DNA of 64,000 bases from Diphasiastrum complanatum (taxonomy: Eukaryota > Streptophyta > Lycopodiopsida > Lycopodiales > Lycopodiaceae), in NCBI GenBank assembly GCA_029204225.1, contig CM055097.1, positions 41,520,028 through 41,584,027 of the forward strand. Reading direction: 5' to 3'. A model generated the notes under the pieces. That model saw only the letters and a program-made list of their open reading frames with translations. It was not told the DNA's origin and made no database searches. Each line of letters starts with the position of its first letter. The stretch's first letter is position 1. Positions 44,020 to 56,121 of the stretch are shown one piece after another. The position numbers and the translations under genes are program-made.

Positions 44020-44865
44020 TTCACAAAGGGAGAATTCAAGGGCAAAACCAAAAGTAAGTGGTCTAAAGGGCAAGATCAAGTGGATGCTTCTTCAAGTGGC
44101 AAAAAGAAGGATAGATCAAAGCTCAAGTGCTTCTATTGTGACATCAAAGGACACTTTGCAAGTAAGTGCTACAAGAAGAAGAGAGATCAAGGAGACAAGC
44201 AAGGTAATCGTACTCTTGATGAGGATGGTTTGGATGTTCAAGATGCAAATGATGATGCTTTTGTGATGTCTTCATGTATGATTGCTAATGAGATGTAGAT
44301 GGAGGCTCATTCATGGAGTATCATGGTGAATACATGGCAACAAAGGACAAAGAAGGAGGAGACATGCAAACAAATGTTGATCACTCACATTTACTGTTTG
44401 TTTGCTGTATTTTTCCAGAGAGTTCAGAGTTGAAAGCATGGTGGAATCATTTCATTTATATTCTATTTGATTCTTCATGTTCTAGTGACATTTTGACATG
44501 TAAAATTGATGTAAGAAATAGTGAAGCATCCCAAGTGGACACTATTCTCTGTATCAATTATGGTTGTTTCTATTTTGAGCATTACATGATCATTGAAAGA
44601 CAATCTATTCTTAGGAAGAAGATCATTCTTATGACGGATCAAAGTTCTATTGTCAAAAACTATGCTAGGAGCAAGCATATTGAGATACAATATCATTTTG
44701 TGAGGGAGCAAGTCATTGCAAAGGAGGTGGAGCTTCAACATGTGTCTTCAAGGGAATGTGTAGTTGATATCTTCACCAAAGCATTGGGAAAATACTTGCT
44801 CATGAAGCATAGGACTTCACTTGGAGTGCTATCAAAGTCTATGCTAAAACTAGTTGAAGAGGGAG
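44020..44865 (+). pseudogene. Element X internal: gag knuckle, non-pol module, RNase H end
   Basis: 44080-44298 encodes CFYCDIKGHFASKC (CX2CX4HX4C) followed by an acidic tail. 44313-44870 contains the module related to Y, with AGTGAAGCATCCCAAGTGG at about 44520. It then runs into SKHIEIQYHFVREQV and VVDIFTKALGKYL, the last part of Copia RNase H. GAAGAGGGAG precedes the LTR. The gag N-terminus was lost together with the end of B's 3' LTR. Confidence 0.75.
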
Positions 44866-45513
44866 TGTGAAAGATTCAACTAGTTTCATCACATTTTGCT
44901 ATATTTTCATATTTGGCATATTGAGGCCAAAACTTGCTTTAAACTTAGAGGTTGACTTTTCAAAGTTCATTAGTCTAAATTTCATTTGAATAAACACTTT
45001 TTGAAAGTGTGGGAAAGTTAGATGTGAGTTTGAGTAGATTCAAATTTGAATAATTGGGTACATTGAATCTAGACCCAAAATTAGTAGGGTTAGCATTTTG
45101 GTGGGAAAGCCAACTGGCCAAATAGGGTTTGGACCTGTTATAAAAGGATGTAACTCATGGAGAGAGCTATCTTCTCTCTTATCTATCTCATTTCATGCTT
45201 ATACATGGTCCTCTTGGGTTCTACTATCCATTGGTGCACTATCTTGGTGATTGCTTGCAATTCTATGTGTAGAATGATCTATATTTGCTATTTTTGGATC
45301 CACACGTGTGAAATACAGTAGATTGCTGGTTTTGTACGACAACAACAATAACTTTTCATTTCATTCAAGTTTGATCAAGTTCTATTAGTGTTTGCATCTC
45401 ATCTTGTGTGTAGATGCTGATTTTTTTACATTGGTGAGATTGGTAGTGTATTTCTCTTTCTAACCAAAGATCATTCAAGTAGATTGGATCTTAAGGATCT
45501 GAAATCTCTCACA
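44866..45513 (+). repeat. Element X 3' LTR
   Basis: 648 bp, TGTGAAAG...CTCTCACA. It has a TATA-like TATAAAAG at 45139-45146 and a palindrome CACACGTGTG at about 45300, which is also in the 5' LTR copy. Confidence 0.85.
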
Positions 45514-48218
45514 ATTTGTACATACTGAGTCATGATGTTGCACTTTCTGTGAGTTGTTCAGATGCAAATTTATGGCATCAAAGATTAGGTCATTTAAACA
45601 TGCGTTCAATCTTGTATATGCATCACAATAAAATGGTCAAGGACATGAATATAATTGCTGTCACCATAGCTAATCAAACTATTTGTGAAAATTGTCTACT
45701 AGGGAAACAACCTAGAACAAGATTTTCCAGAGGACAAGCCAAAAGGGCGAAGTCAATCTTGTCACTGATACACAATGACTTGTGTGGTCCTATGAGCATA
45801 CCTTCATTAGGTCAAGCTCTGTATTTTATCACATTTATTGATGATTACTCCCGATTTGCCAGTGTAATGCTCATTAAGAACAAGTCAGAAGCATTTGTTG
45901 CTTCAAAGACTTCAAGCAATACGCTGAAAATCAAACTGGTCAGAGGATCAAGGCCCTACGGTCTGATTCAGGGGGAGAGTTCTTGTCAAATGAGATGAAG
46001 GACTACTTATCTTCATGTGGTGTGCACCACCAGTTTACTACAAGCTACACTCCACAACAGAATGGAGTAGCAGAGCGGAAGAACCGCACATTGTTGGAAG
46101 CTGCACGATCCATGACAACAAATTCGCATTTGCCTCAAACCTTTTGGGCATAAGCTATCTCTACGGCTTGCTATCTGCAAAATTACTCTAGCACTAAAGT
46201 GGTTGATTCCAAGACACCGTTTTAAGCCTACTATGATTATAGACCAAGTTTGAAACACCTGCGTGCCTTTGGATGTCTCTGCTATGCACAAGGGTCATCT
46301 GATTTGAGGAAGAAGCTGTACCCAATAAGCTGTAAAAGCATCTTCATCGGCTATTCAACTTCTCACAAGGCATATCGTGTTTACGATGTGGTTACGGGCT
46401 AGATTCCGACTAGTCGTGATGTTGTCTTTCTTGAAGACAAATACTACGATTTCAAACAGAAGCAACCAATACAAGAGACTACCATTGCAGCTCCACCTTC
46501 CAGTGATAGGCTACGACTTACAACTGTTCAAGCAACGAAGTTCGTCCCAACGACTCCACTTACCATCGATGGACCTAGAACCACAATTGTTCAACCGCAA
46601 AGTACTATGGTCCTAGTCATTCACCAAGGAAAATCGTATGATCAAGCACCTACAGTTTGAAGATCTGTGAGACAACGACAACAGCCTAACTGATTCATCC
46701 CTCAGGCTTTCATTATTCTTGACGAACCTGCCACCGTAGCAGAAGCACTGTCAATGTCCGATGCAGACAAATGGAAAGCTGCCATGGATGCTGAGTATCA
46801 ATCTCTAATGAAGAACAAGGCCTGGGGTCTTGTCATTCCTCCTATAGGTATGAAGCCAATAGATTCTAAATGGGTCTTTAAGCTGAAGCTTAAGCCAGAT
46901 GGATCTATATCCAAATAGAAAGCTAGATTGGTATTTAAAGATTTTGAACAAGTATATGGGATAGACTACACTGAGACCTTGAGTTCAGTAGTAAAACATT
47001 GACTTATTCGCACTCTATTGGCTATATCTACTACAAAAGATCTGGATATTCACTAGATGGACGTCCAAATGACATTCCTACATGGATACATACAAGAATT
47101 TGTCTACATCTATCAACTAGAAGGTTACATCCCTCAAGGCAAAAGGAGCATCTACTATGCAAATTGCATAAGGCATTATACGGTCTGAAGCAAGCTCCAA
47201 GATCCTGGTATGATAGAATAAATCGTTTTTTTGTTGCAGCACGACTTTACCTCCTACACCCTAGATTCAAATGTGTATCTAAAACCAAAGGGGTCAAGCT
47301 ATGTTATAATAGCATTATACATTGATGATTCCCTAATCAGCAACAATTCAAATCAGTTGCTGCAAGAAACTAAATCCTTACTCTCATCAGAGTTTGAGAT
47401 GACTGATTTAGGTCTAGTCCATTACTTACTTGGAATGGAGATTCACAGAGATCGCGCGAGCAGAAGGATTACCATAAGCCAACAATCTTACCTAATTAAT
47501 GTACTTCGAAGATACGACATGGAGGATTGCATGCCCATAGCTCTCATGTACGCTATGATTTGCACACGACCTGAAATAGCATATGTTGTAAGCACGTTGT
47601 TGCAATTCATGTCCAATCCAGGTCTACAACACTGGAAAGCTCTACAAAGAGTTTTGAAGTACATTCAATTCTCAAAGCACTATGCCTTGAGTTACAATGG
47701 ATATACAAAAGCTGCACTCTCATTGATTACCTATTCTGATTCAGACTAGGGAGGAGATGTAGATACCAGAAAATCCACCTATGGCTACATTTGTTTTCTT
47801 GCAGGAGGACACATTTCATGGAATAGTAGGAAGCAGAAATGCATTTCATTATCCTATACTGAATTAGAATATGTCACAGCTACGTCAACAATGAAGGAGA
47901 TTTTATGGCTTAGAAGACTACTACAGGATTTGAGATTCCCACAAATTGGCCCAACTATACTCCAGTGCGACAATCAGAGTTGTATGGCTCTGTCATTGAA
48001 CCAACGAACTCACACAAGGACCAAGCATATAGAGGTTCAACTTCACTTTCTCAGAGAGAAGGTTCAAAACAAAGACGTTACACTAAGTTACTGTCACACA
48101 GACAGTATGTTGGTTGACATTCTGACAAAACCACTGTCAAGGGACCAACATTCTACTCTAGTAGAATTACTAAATTTCAATTTGAGTCCAGAGTTGTAAC
48201 AACAAGCTTAAGGGGGAG
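45514..48218 (+). pseudogene. Copia C pol remnant
   Basis: Same family as Copia-2. It begins mid-protein at the X insertion (YILSHDVALSVS), then LWHQRLGHLNMRS, integrase HNDLCGPM, and NGVAERKNR near 46060 in another frame. The RT is in pieces: AMDAEYQSLMKNK near 46790, [17 protein letters not shown] at 47160-47215, [11 protein letters not shown] at about 47315. A deletion joins MEDCMPIA to LMYAMICTRPEIAY. RNase H has TAG for Trp in SDSDW (47747) but keeps GGHISWNSRKQKCISLS and RTKHIEVQLHFLREK. AAGGGGGAG precedes the LTR. Confidence 0.9.
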
Positions 48219-49541
48219 TGTTGGAATTCTAATCTTCTCCTACTCATCCCTTCGCCCTCCTTCTAGTCTCAAGAATTCTAACTTTCAGAATCAATCTATA
48301 GAATTACATGCAAAGTCGAATCAGGCAGAACCGCAAAGTCATCGCTAGATTACGGCCTGACCGAAGGGAACCGTTAAAACATTGTTTACAAAGAAGCATG
48401 ACTCAAACCACAGACCACAAGAAATCGCAAACCGCAAACCACAAGGGAGTCGTTAAAAATCGTATGTTACTATCTACGAGCACTTGCGAAATCATCAATG
48501 ACAATGAAAGTAAAATCTCGTCGACCACCGCAAGTGACCTTCTTACGACCTTCTACGAATGACCAGAGTCAACTCTCCTCGACCGTATCAATGAAGTCGA
48601 CCAGCGACGACGACTTATGAGTTCCTACGATGTCAACTAACAACGATCTCATCATTTAGTTCCGTAAGTTATCACTTACGGTTATCAACAAAGGAAGCAA
48701 ACGATCACCTACAAAGGCAGCTGATCGAACGACTAGCGGTTGTTCAAACGATTGCGGACAGACTACGGCCATCACGGCCTACATCTTTGCACTACAACTC
48801 ATATGGAGGATATGTTACTATGTACTTCTTCTCCTTCACGACACTCCAATAACGGATCTACGGATCTTGTTTAAACGACTGTTAATCATCTTGTAAATTG
48901 AATTACAATAAATCATAAGACTTTGACAGCTATAAATATGTATCTGAATGAAGAGAAGGGGTGATAGATAGGTGTTGTTGAGTTGAACAATCTGTATGCA
49001 CAGAGTGATCAAATGACCAAAAAGGTCTTAAGTAACTAGCTCCTTAGAGTTAGTGAATTTTACACAGAGAGAAAGAGAGATTTAGAACTGTAGATAATGT
49101 TTTGAGTCTGTAATTAAGAGCATGCGCTTGTCAGCGCTATTGTATTGTGTTCTGATTCTCTTTTACATATACAGATTTGCTACTATTCAATCCTTACGTT
49201 CTTGATTGAATGCAATTGTCTCTCTCACTCTCTTGCACACAAACACGATTATCAGAGACAGAGGATCGCATGGCTGTCCAAGATGCCTAATGCTTCGCAA
49301 TCCTACTGTTACGGTAGTCTCAGACCCCTAATCTGATGACCCAAAGGGATAACAAGCTTTTGATTTCGTTCCCTAGTCAATCCACATTCCTGAAATCACA
49401 GTTACTACTATGTTCATTGTTTTTCTTATTGTTGGTAGAGGCATCATTTTACATCGCAATCGCCTCTCGTGCTCTGCTTCCGTCACGTCCGCTGCAATCG
49501 TAATCAATTGTAGACCAAGCATTTCACATCATTCACCAACA
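48219..49541 (+). repeat. LTR shared by Copia C and D
   Basis: Starts TGTTGGAATTC, TATAAATA at 48931-48938, ends CATCATTCACCAACA. It is the 3' LTR of C. D's gag begins almost at once, with primer site and leader (about 100 bp in Copia-2) missing. Confidence 0.85.
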
Positions 49542-52500
49542 CAACCTTTGAGATCTGCTTGATCAACAAGTTCAATGGAGACAATTTTCACATGTGGAAA
49601 TTCAAGATGAGGATGATATTGATCAAGCAATGGGGATAAGTAAATGGTTCGATAGCCAGACCGGTGGAACCTAAATAGCTCCCAGCATGGGAAGCAAAGG
49701 ATGACAAAGCTCTTGCCATTGTATCCTTGAATCTTAAAATCTCATATTGCTCATGTATCAAACAGTACCACCTCCAAAGAAGCGTGGGATATATTAACAA
49801 GTATCTATGAGACTTCAGATGTATCGACTCATCTCTTTATGAGAAAGAAGGTCCTTACACTCAAATGAGTGAAGGCACCTTAGTTAGTGATCATTTGAAT
49901 GAGTTCAAGCAGTTGCTGAATCAATAACTACCCTAGGTTCCCCTATTTCAGAAGAAATCTCTACGATGTCTCTTCTCGCCAGTCTTCCACCCTCCTACGA
50001 CAATCTAGTATTGCTTCTTAGCAATACTCCTTCGCTATCACTCCAGAAGCTGATAGCAAGTCTACTGTAGGAAGAAATTAGGAGAAAGAACTTATGTACA
50101 ATGAGTGCCAAGTCAATGGCCTTGTACTCTAATAAGCAATAGTCCAAGAAGAAGAACTTAAAGGACAAGAAGACCAAGGTGGAGCAGTCAGATTCAACGC
50201 AACAACAACAACAACAACCTGCCAAGACCAAACTCTTTTGCAAATACTGCAAGAGAGCTAATCACGACATCAAGGATTGTCGGATCCTCAAGCACAATGA
50301 AGCGACGAAGAAGATGCAACAACACCAAGAAGGAGATTTTGACTATGTTAGAAATTTTCAAGAAAATGAGAAGGCGTTGATGGTACAATATCAATTAAGC
50401 AAAGATGCATGCGAATGGTATCTTCATTTAGGTGCTTCATAGCACATGACATGATGTAAGAACCTATTCTCCACTCTCACAGCAACTGAATCAAAGTACA
50501 TTTTCATCGAAGACTCAAGCTCACACAAGGTCGAAGGCCAGGGCTCCATTTGACTACAATTCCTTGATGGCATCACTAGACAATTAGATGGTGTGCTTTA
50601 CGTACCCAAATTAACAAAGAACTTACTATCTATTAGCAAGATCACTGATCAAGGCTATAGAGCTTTGTTTACTGCTAGTTGATGTACTATTATTGATGGA
50701 AATTCTAATGAAATCCTCTCTGCACATAGAGAAGGAAATTTGTATATCTTGAGTCACGATTATGCACTTTCTGTGAGTATCTCTGATGCTCATGTTCGGC
50801 ATCAAAGATTAGGTCATTTAAACATGTGGTCTATCTTGTACATGCATCACAATAGTATGGTCAAGGACATAAGCATTAACGTTGTCTCCACAGCAAATCA
50901 GAATGTCTGTGAAATGTGCTTACTAGGGAAACAACCTAGAACAAAATTTTCAAGAGGACAAGCCAAAAGAGCAAAGTCCATTCTGTCACTAGTTCATAGT
51001 GATTTATGTGGTCCTATGAGCGTGCCCTCTTTGGGTCAAAAGCTTTATATTTCATCAAATTTATTGATGACCTCTCCAGATTCACCAGAATCACGTTCAT
51101 CAAGAACAACTCTGAGACATTCAACTGTTTCAGAGAATTCAAACAGTTTGTTGAGACTCAAACTGGTCAAAGAATCAAGACCCTACGGTTGGATTCATGG
51201 GGAGAGTACATGTCTGATGAAATGGCAGACTATCTATCATCATGCGGCGTGCACCATTAGTTCACAACCAGCTACACTCCACATCAGAATGCCATAGCTG
51301 AACGAAAAAATCAAACATTGTTGGAAGCTGCACGATCCATGATGTCAAATGCTCAGCTACCCAATAAATTTTGGTTAAAGCAATTTCTAAAGCCTGCTAT
51401 CTGTAAAATTATTTCAACACGAAGGCAGTCAACTCTAAAACTTTGTTTGAAGCCTACTACGGCTACAAACCAAGTTTGAAGCACTTACGTTTGTTTGGAT
51501 GTCTCTGCTATGCACAAATACCATTTGATCTGAGAAAAAAACTAGACCAAGTCAGTCATAAGTATATTTTTATTGGCTATTCAACATCACATAAAGCATA
51601 TTGAATTTATGAGGATGAAACATGTCAGATCTCAGTCAGCTAAGATGTTGTCTTCCTTGAAGACAAATTCTATAATTTCAAATAGAAACATGAAATGTAG
51701 GGGTTTGTTCCAACAACTCCATTTATCATCGATTGGCCCAGACTTATGATTGTTCAACCCCAAGCTGAAGATATCCGAGTCATTCACCCAGAAGAGACAT
51801 TAGTTCAAGAATATACAGTCAGAAGATCTACACGACAACGACAGAAACTTGATCGTTTCATCCCTCAGGCATTCATCAGTCATGATGAACCTGCCACTCT
51901 TGCATAAACACTGTCAATGTCAGATGCAGGCAAATGGAAAGTTGTCATGGATGCTAGGTATGATTCCTTGATGAAGAACAAGACCTGGAATCTTATTAAT
52001 CCTCTTGCAAGTATAAAACCTATTGATTCTAAGTGGATATTCAAACTAAAGCTTAAGTTAGATGGATCAATATCCAAATGGAAAGATCGTTTAATGTGGT
52101 TAAAGGATATGAGCAAGTATACAGAATAGATTACAATGACACTTTCAGTCCAATGGTAAAGCATCAATCTATTTGCACCTTGTTGGCAAAGCTGCTGCAG
52201 AAGATCTGGACATTCACCGGATGGACGTCTAGACAACGTTCCTTCACAGATATGTACAAGAAGAAATATTCATTTACCAACCAGAAGGTTACGTCCTTCA
52301 AGGCCAAAAGCATATGGTATGTAGATTGCATAAGGCATTTTATGGCCTCAAGCAAGCTCCTAGGGCCTGGTATGAAAGAATTAGTCAATTCTTGCTGCAG
52401 TACAATTTTACTTCTTGCTCCACAGACTCAAATGTATATCTCAAGTGTAAAGGGTCATAATAGCCATACGTGTTGATGATTCTTTCTTCTCAACAATTCA

Positions 52501-52817
52501 AATCAGTTACTGTATGAAACAAAATCTTTGCTTTCATCAGAATTTGAGATGACTGATTTAGGCCTAGTTCATACCTACTCGGTATGGAGATCACCAAAGA
52601 TCGCGTAAGCAGAAGAATCACTATAAGCCAAGAATCCTATTTAATCAATGTACTTCGCAGATATGGCATGGAGGATTGTAAGCCGATAGATTCACCTATG
52701 GATCTAAGATCCAATCTATCAAAAGGTATGTACCCCATAACTCAAGTAGAGAATAACAAGAAATGTGCAGATACCTTTATCAGTCGATAATCATATCTAT
52801 AATGTATTCTATGATAT
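49542..52817 (+). pseudogene. Copia D gag-pol remnant
   Basis: Same family as C and Copia-2, heavily damaged. Gag from about 49548 (INKFNGDNFHMWKFKM) has several stops. The zinc knuckle FCKYCKRANHDIKDC lies at about 50237-50282. The protease region has a stop within its motif. YILSHDYALSVS is at 50740, and integrase pieces follow to 51300, with a frameshift near 51050. RT pieces include MDARYDSLMKNKTW and AKHQ-like segments. YLINVLRRYGMEDCKPIDSPMD lies at about 52640-52700. It breaks off at 52817, inside the late RT. No RNase H or 3' LTR. Confidence 0.88.
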
Positions 52818-53250
52818 GCATCGTCAAGCATGGAGGAAATTCAAAAAATATGGTGGCAAATTGGTGGAATGATCATCAAAGAAGGTTGCAAGTCTTATCA
52901 TGGATATGGTGAGGTTTCTACTATGGAGGATCCCTTGGCCGGTCTTCACTTCACGTGCATACCAAAGGATCCACTCAACAAGTTTCACAAGCTCCTTGAT
53001 TGATCCAGTACTTTGACTAGTTTTTGAGGAGGAGTGTGAAAAATTAGCAATATCTAGCTTGGCTATTTTGTATTTTCCTGTTCTTGAGTAAATATCACAC
53101 ATGTGCATGTTCCCACGTGTGGAAAAAGTCAAAAATAGCTTATTCATGTTGAGTTAGGAATACAAAGAGTTTAGAGACCATCTATCCAAGTGTAAGTAGG
53201 TGATTTGGCCAAATTTGGCATTTTAGGCAAAATAGGATTATACACACACA
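52818..53250 (+). mobile_element. E-type element 3' end: tail and LTR start
   Basis: CTTATCATGGATATGGTGA (52892-) and the sequence to GGAGGAG resemble the end of element E (about 57470-57612). The LTR starts TGTGAAAAATTAGC at 53035, with CACATGTG at 53098 and CACGTG at 53114. It is cut near 53250 by minus-strand Copia sequence. Confidence 0.65.
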
Positions 53251-53252
53251 TG

Positions 53253-54130
53253 TCAAATAATGATCTTCCCATCATTACAATTGTAGTAAAGTGATGGTTC
53301 ATAAGAACTTACTACAAATCCAATGAAAATAAGGAAAGAGTGCAACCTAGAGTACCATGCTCTAGGTGCTTGCTTGAGTCCATAAAGACTCTTCTTCAAA
53401 AAGCACACTTTGTCTTCTTCTCCATCTTTGTTGAAGCCCTCGGGTTGGCACACGTAAATTTCCTCTTCCGAGAATCCATTCAAGAAAGCATTTGTCACAT
53501 CAAGTTGAATGAGCTCCCATTTGAAAGAAGTAGCAAGACATATGATCAATCTAATGGTAACAAGCTTTGCAATAGGAGCAAAGGTTTCATCATAATCTAT
53601 GCCTTTGGTTTGCAAAAATCCTTTTGCTACAAGTCTAGCCTTATACTTATGAATGGAACCATCTTGATTATACTTCAATATATATATGCATTTACAAGTA
53701 AGAGGCTTGTTTCCATGGGGTAGATCAACAAGATACCAAGTTTGATTTTCCAACAAGGCATCAAACTCAACTTGCATAGCATCCTTCCAACTTTAGACTT
53801 AATTGCTTCTTCAAAACAAGTTGGTTCTTCAAGCATAGTAGTCAAGAAAGAATAAGAGGTGTTAGTTGAGAATCTTCCCTTTGCTTCCCTTTGTCAATGT
53901 AAGTGAGCCTTGATGGCTCGGCCCTCGTCCTTGTTGATCTTCTTGGCTCCTTTGGATCTTGAGCAAGATCCTCTTGGTCTTCAACTCCTTCAAGCTGCTC
54001 CTCGGCCCTTGCATGATCCTTGACAAGATGAGAGTTGTTGGAAAGCTCCTTCTCTTTGATATTGTGAGATTCATCAAAAAGTACATCTCTACCTTACAAC
54101 AAATTTCTTGGAAATAGGATCATAGCTTAT
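53253..54130 (-). pseudogene. Copia F RT N-terminal half and linker
   Basis: Minus strand. The linker DHARAEEQLEGVEDQ-like segment (about 54020-53950) precedes the [70 protein letters not shown]. It stops before the YxDD box at 53253. Upstream (right), DPISKKFVV-like integrase-end sequence runs into the inverted repeat at 54140. It is an unrelated Copia lineage to Copia-2. Confidence 0.88.
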
Positions 54131-54139
54131 ACTCTTCTT

Positions 54140-54386
54140 TTCATTACTAATGTGATTCTATGGTAATCTCCATTCTATGGACATGCTATCTTGATTGTCT
54201 TGTACTTTTTTTGCTTTTAGCTTTACTATCATTGTTATTGCTATTAGTTTGGGATGTGCCAAATCCCAAACTAATAGCAATAACAATGATAGTAAAGCTA
54301 AAAGCAAAAAAAGTACAAGACAATCATGATAGCATATCCATAGAATGCTAGAAACATGGAGATCACAATCACATTAGCATTGACTA
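54140..54386. repeat. Long near-perfect inverted repeat (82-bp arms)
   Basis: Arms 54173-54254 and 54264-54345 are complementary at 80 of 82 positions, with a 9-base loop TGTGCCAAA. A looser extension of about 35 bp per side (AATCACATTAG on the right, CTAATGTGATT on the left) takes it to about 54140-54386. If transcribed, the RNA would fold into one long hairpin. Confidence 0.93.
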
Positions 54387-54620
54387 TAATTTTTTTGTTT
54401 TAGTTCGGATTCGAGTGTTGTAAATAAACAAAATTGTTCTTGGTGGCAAATTGGACATAATTGTTCCTTGATTTCAGTTTGTTACATTTTCCATTCACAA
54501 TCACTTTATTCTTCAAGGACTCAAAATTTTAAGTGGGTGGAGAAGAACATTTTACCAACTTGTAAAATACCATTCTGAATAAATTTCAGTTGGTGAATTC
54601 ATTGTCCACAAGTCGTCATT
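54387..54620. other. No gene recognised
   Basis: AT-rich spacer. Confidence 0.4.
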
Positions 54621-55135
54621 AGTCATTAATAATGAATTACTATCATAGTAAAAACATTCAACTTCCATCTATTGATGAAATACAATATGGAATCGTACGT
54701 TATAGCCTTGCATTTGATGGACAACCAAGTTCAATCAACATTGATGATTAGTTGACTAAATTAGAAGCTTACTTTTGTCATCGCCATTATTAAGAAAAGG
54801 ATAAAATCTATTTCGCTTTATTGTGCTTTCAAGGACAAGTTCGAGCATGGTGGGATACTCAAGCACATCTAATCAAAAAGCTTTGGAGTAACTTCAAAAT
54901 TGCTTGCATTGATAGTTTTACAAGATTCTATGTGAAATCATTTGAATCGCTCAAGCAAACTGGATCTATACATCAATTCAATCAACAATTTTTGGCATTG
55001 GTTCCAAAGACAAAATTTGAGTATAGAAAATGTTTGGACTACTATTTATTTTCTCTTCAAACTCCTATTAGAAATGTGCTATTTCTAAATCTGTTTTCTA
55101 GTGCATATAGAGCATCTATGCAAATCTTTTTGTAG
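54621..55135 (+). pseudogene. Retrotrans_gag-type capsid fragment
   Basis: The translation shows YFALLCFQGQVRAWWDTQ followed by FYVKSFESLKQTGSIHQFNQQF, the conserved core of Gypsy-type gag (Retrotrans_gag). In-frame stops lie at about 54748 and 54792. No nucleocapsid or protease follows. An isolated, dead fragment. Confidence 0.75.
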
Positions 55136-56121
55136 AATTTGACATAGATTGGCTTAAATTGAGAGTTCTAGAAAAGAGATTGAGATCCAAGTCACATTGT
55201 TCAACCCTACTCAATTTGTTTGAGTGATTGTAAGGTTTGAAAAGAGTCATTAAGGTGTCTATGGCAAATGTGTAGAGAGAGTTCCAATTTTCTAAGAGTT
55301 CCTTCCTTTGTAGAGAGCAAGATCTAGAAGCTCATTATGTGTTGTTATTGGTGGAGAGTTTGTCTCTTCCTAGGTGATCAAATCTTTCTAAGTGGCATTA
55401 GCTCTTTGAAGCACAATATCTTAGTGAGAAAAATCACAACTTTTGATTTCGAATTTCATTTCAAGTCTTAAAAAGTAGAGTAATTGGTGGAATCCAATAG
55501 GAGTGATTGAATTCCATTTGTTGAGCAAAAATTGACATATAATGTCTGAAACTCAAATTAGTTCTATTCAACTTTCTTTGTGAGAGTGTGAGGGTCAATT
55601 TGTGATCCCATTGGATGTCTAGAATGAGGAGGAGTCCATATTTAAGTATTCATGCATGGTTGAGATCTTTGTGAATCTCTAGTTGTCTAAATTTTTAAGC
55701 TTTGTGAAAAATTGGTGGTATAGTTTGTTGTCAAATTGAATCAAATTCATTCTAAATCTCAAGTGTGAGATTATTTGGGTCAAGAGTGAGTCCAAAAGAA
55801 GTGATTAAGTTTGATTTTGATGTATTTGAAACAAAACCCATCTTTTGTTCAAGAATCTCAAGTGTTGAGAGAACTAGTCAAGTGAAAAGGAAAATCTAGG
55901 TGTCAAATTTTTTTCATATCCATTTCAACTTTCAAAAGAAAGAGTCATTGGTATTTGATGAGTCCAATAAGAGATTGGATCTGATTTCTTTAGTGATTTG
56001 ATTCAAAGATTGTGTGCTTTTGTCTTAGTGATCAAAGCAAAGTTTCCAAGTGACTAGTCATTACTGTGAAGATTGATTCTTAGGTTTGTGAGCTAGATCT
56101 TTTGTAGATCATTCTAGATTA
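55136..56121. other. No gene recognised; possible 5' part of element E
   Basis: AT-rich, many TTTGA/TCAAG words, no domain. By position it could be the leader or eroded 5' LTR of element E, but it does not visibly match the E LTR. Confidence 0.35.

Larger units (their letters stand above)
39236..45513 (+). mobile_element. Non-autonomous Copia-like element X (contains B and Y)
   Basis: The truncated 5' LTR 39236-39545 and the 3' LTR 44866-45513 match closely over about 300 bp (TCTTGGGTTCTACTATCC to GAAATCTCTCACA). Primer site TGGTATTAGAGC follows the 5' LTR. Copia B occupies 39574-44019. The internal part that survives is a gag zinc knuckle, a non-pol module and the very end of RNase H; protease, integrase and RT are absent. 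X itself interrupts Copia C at 45513/45514. Confidence 0.8.
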
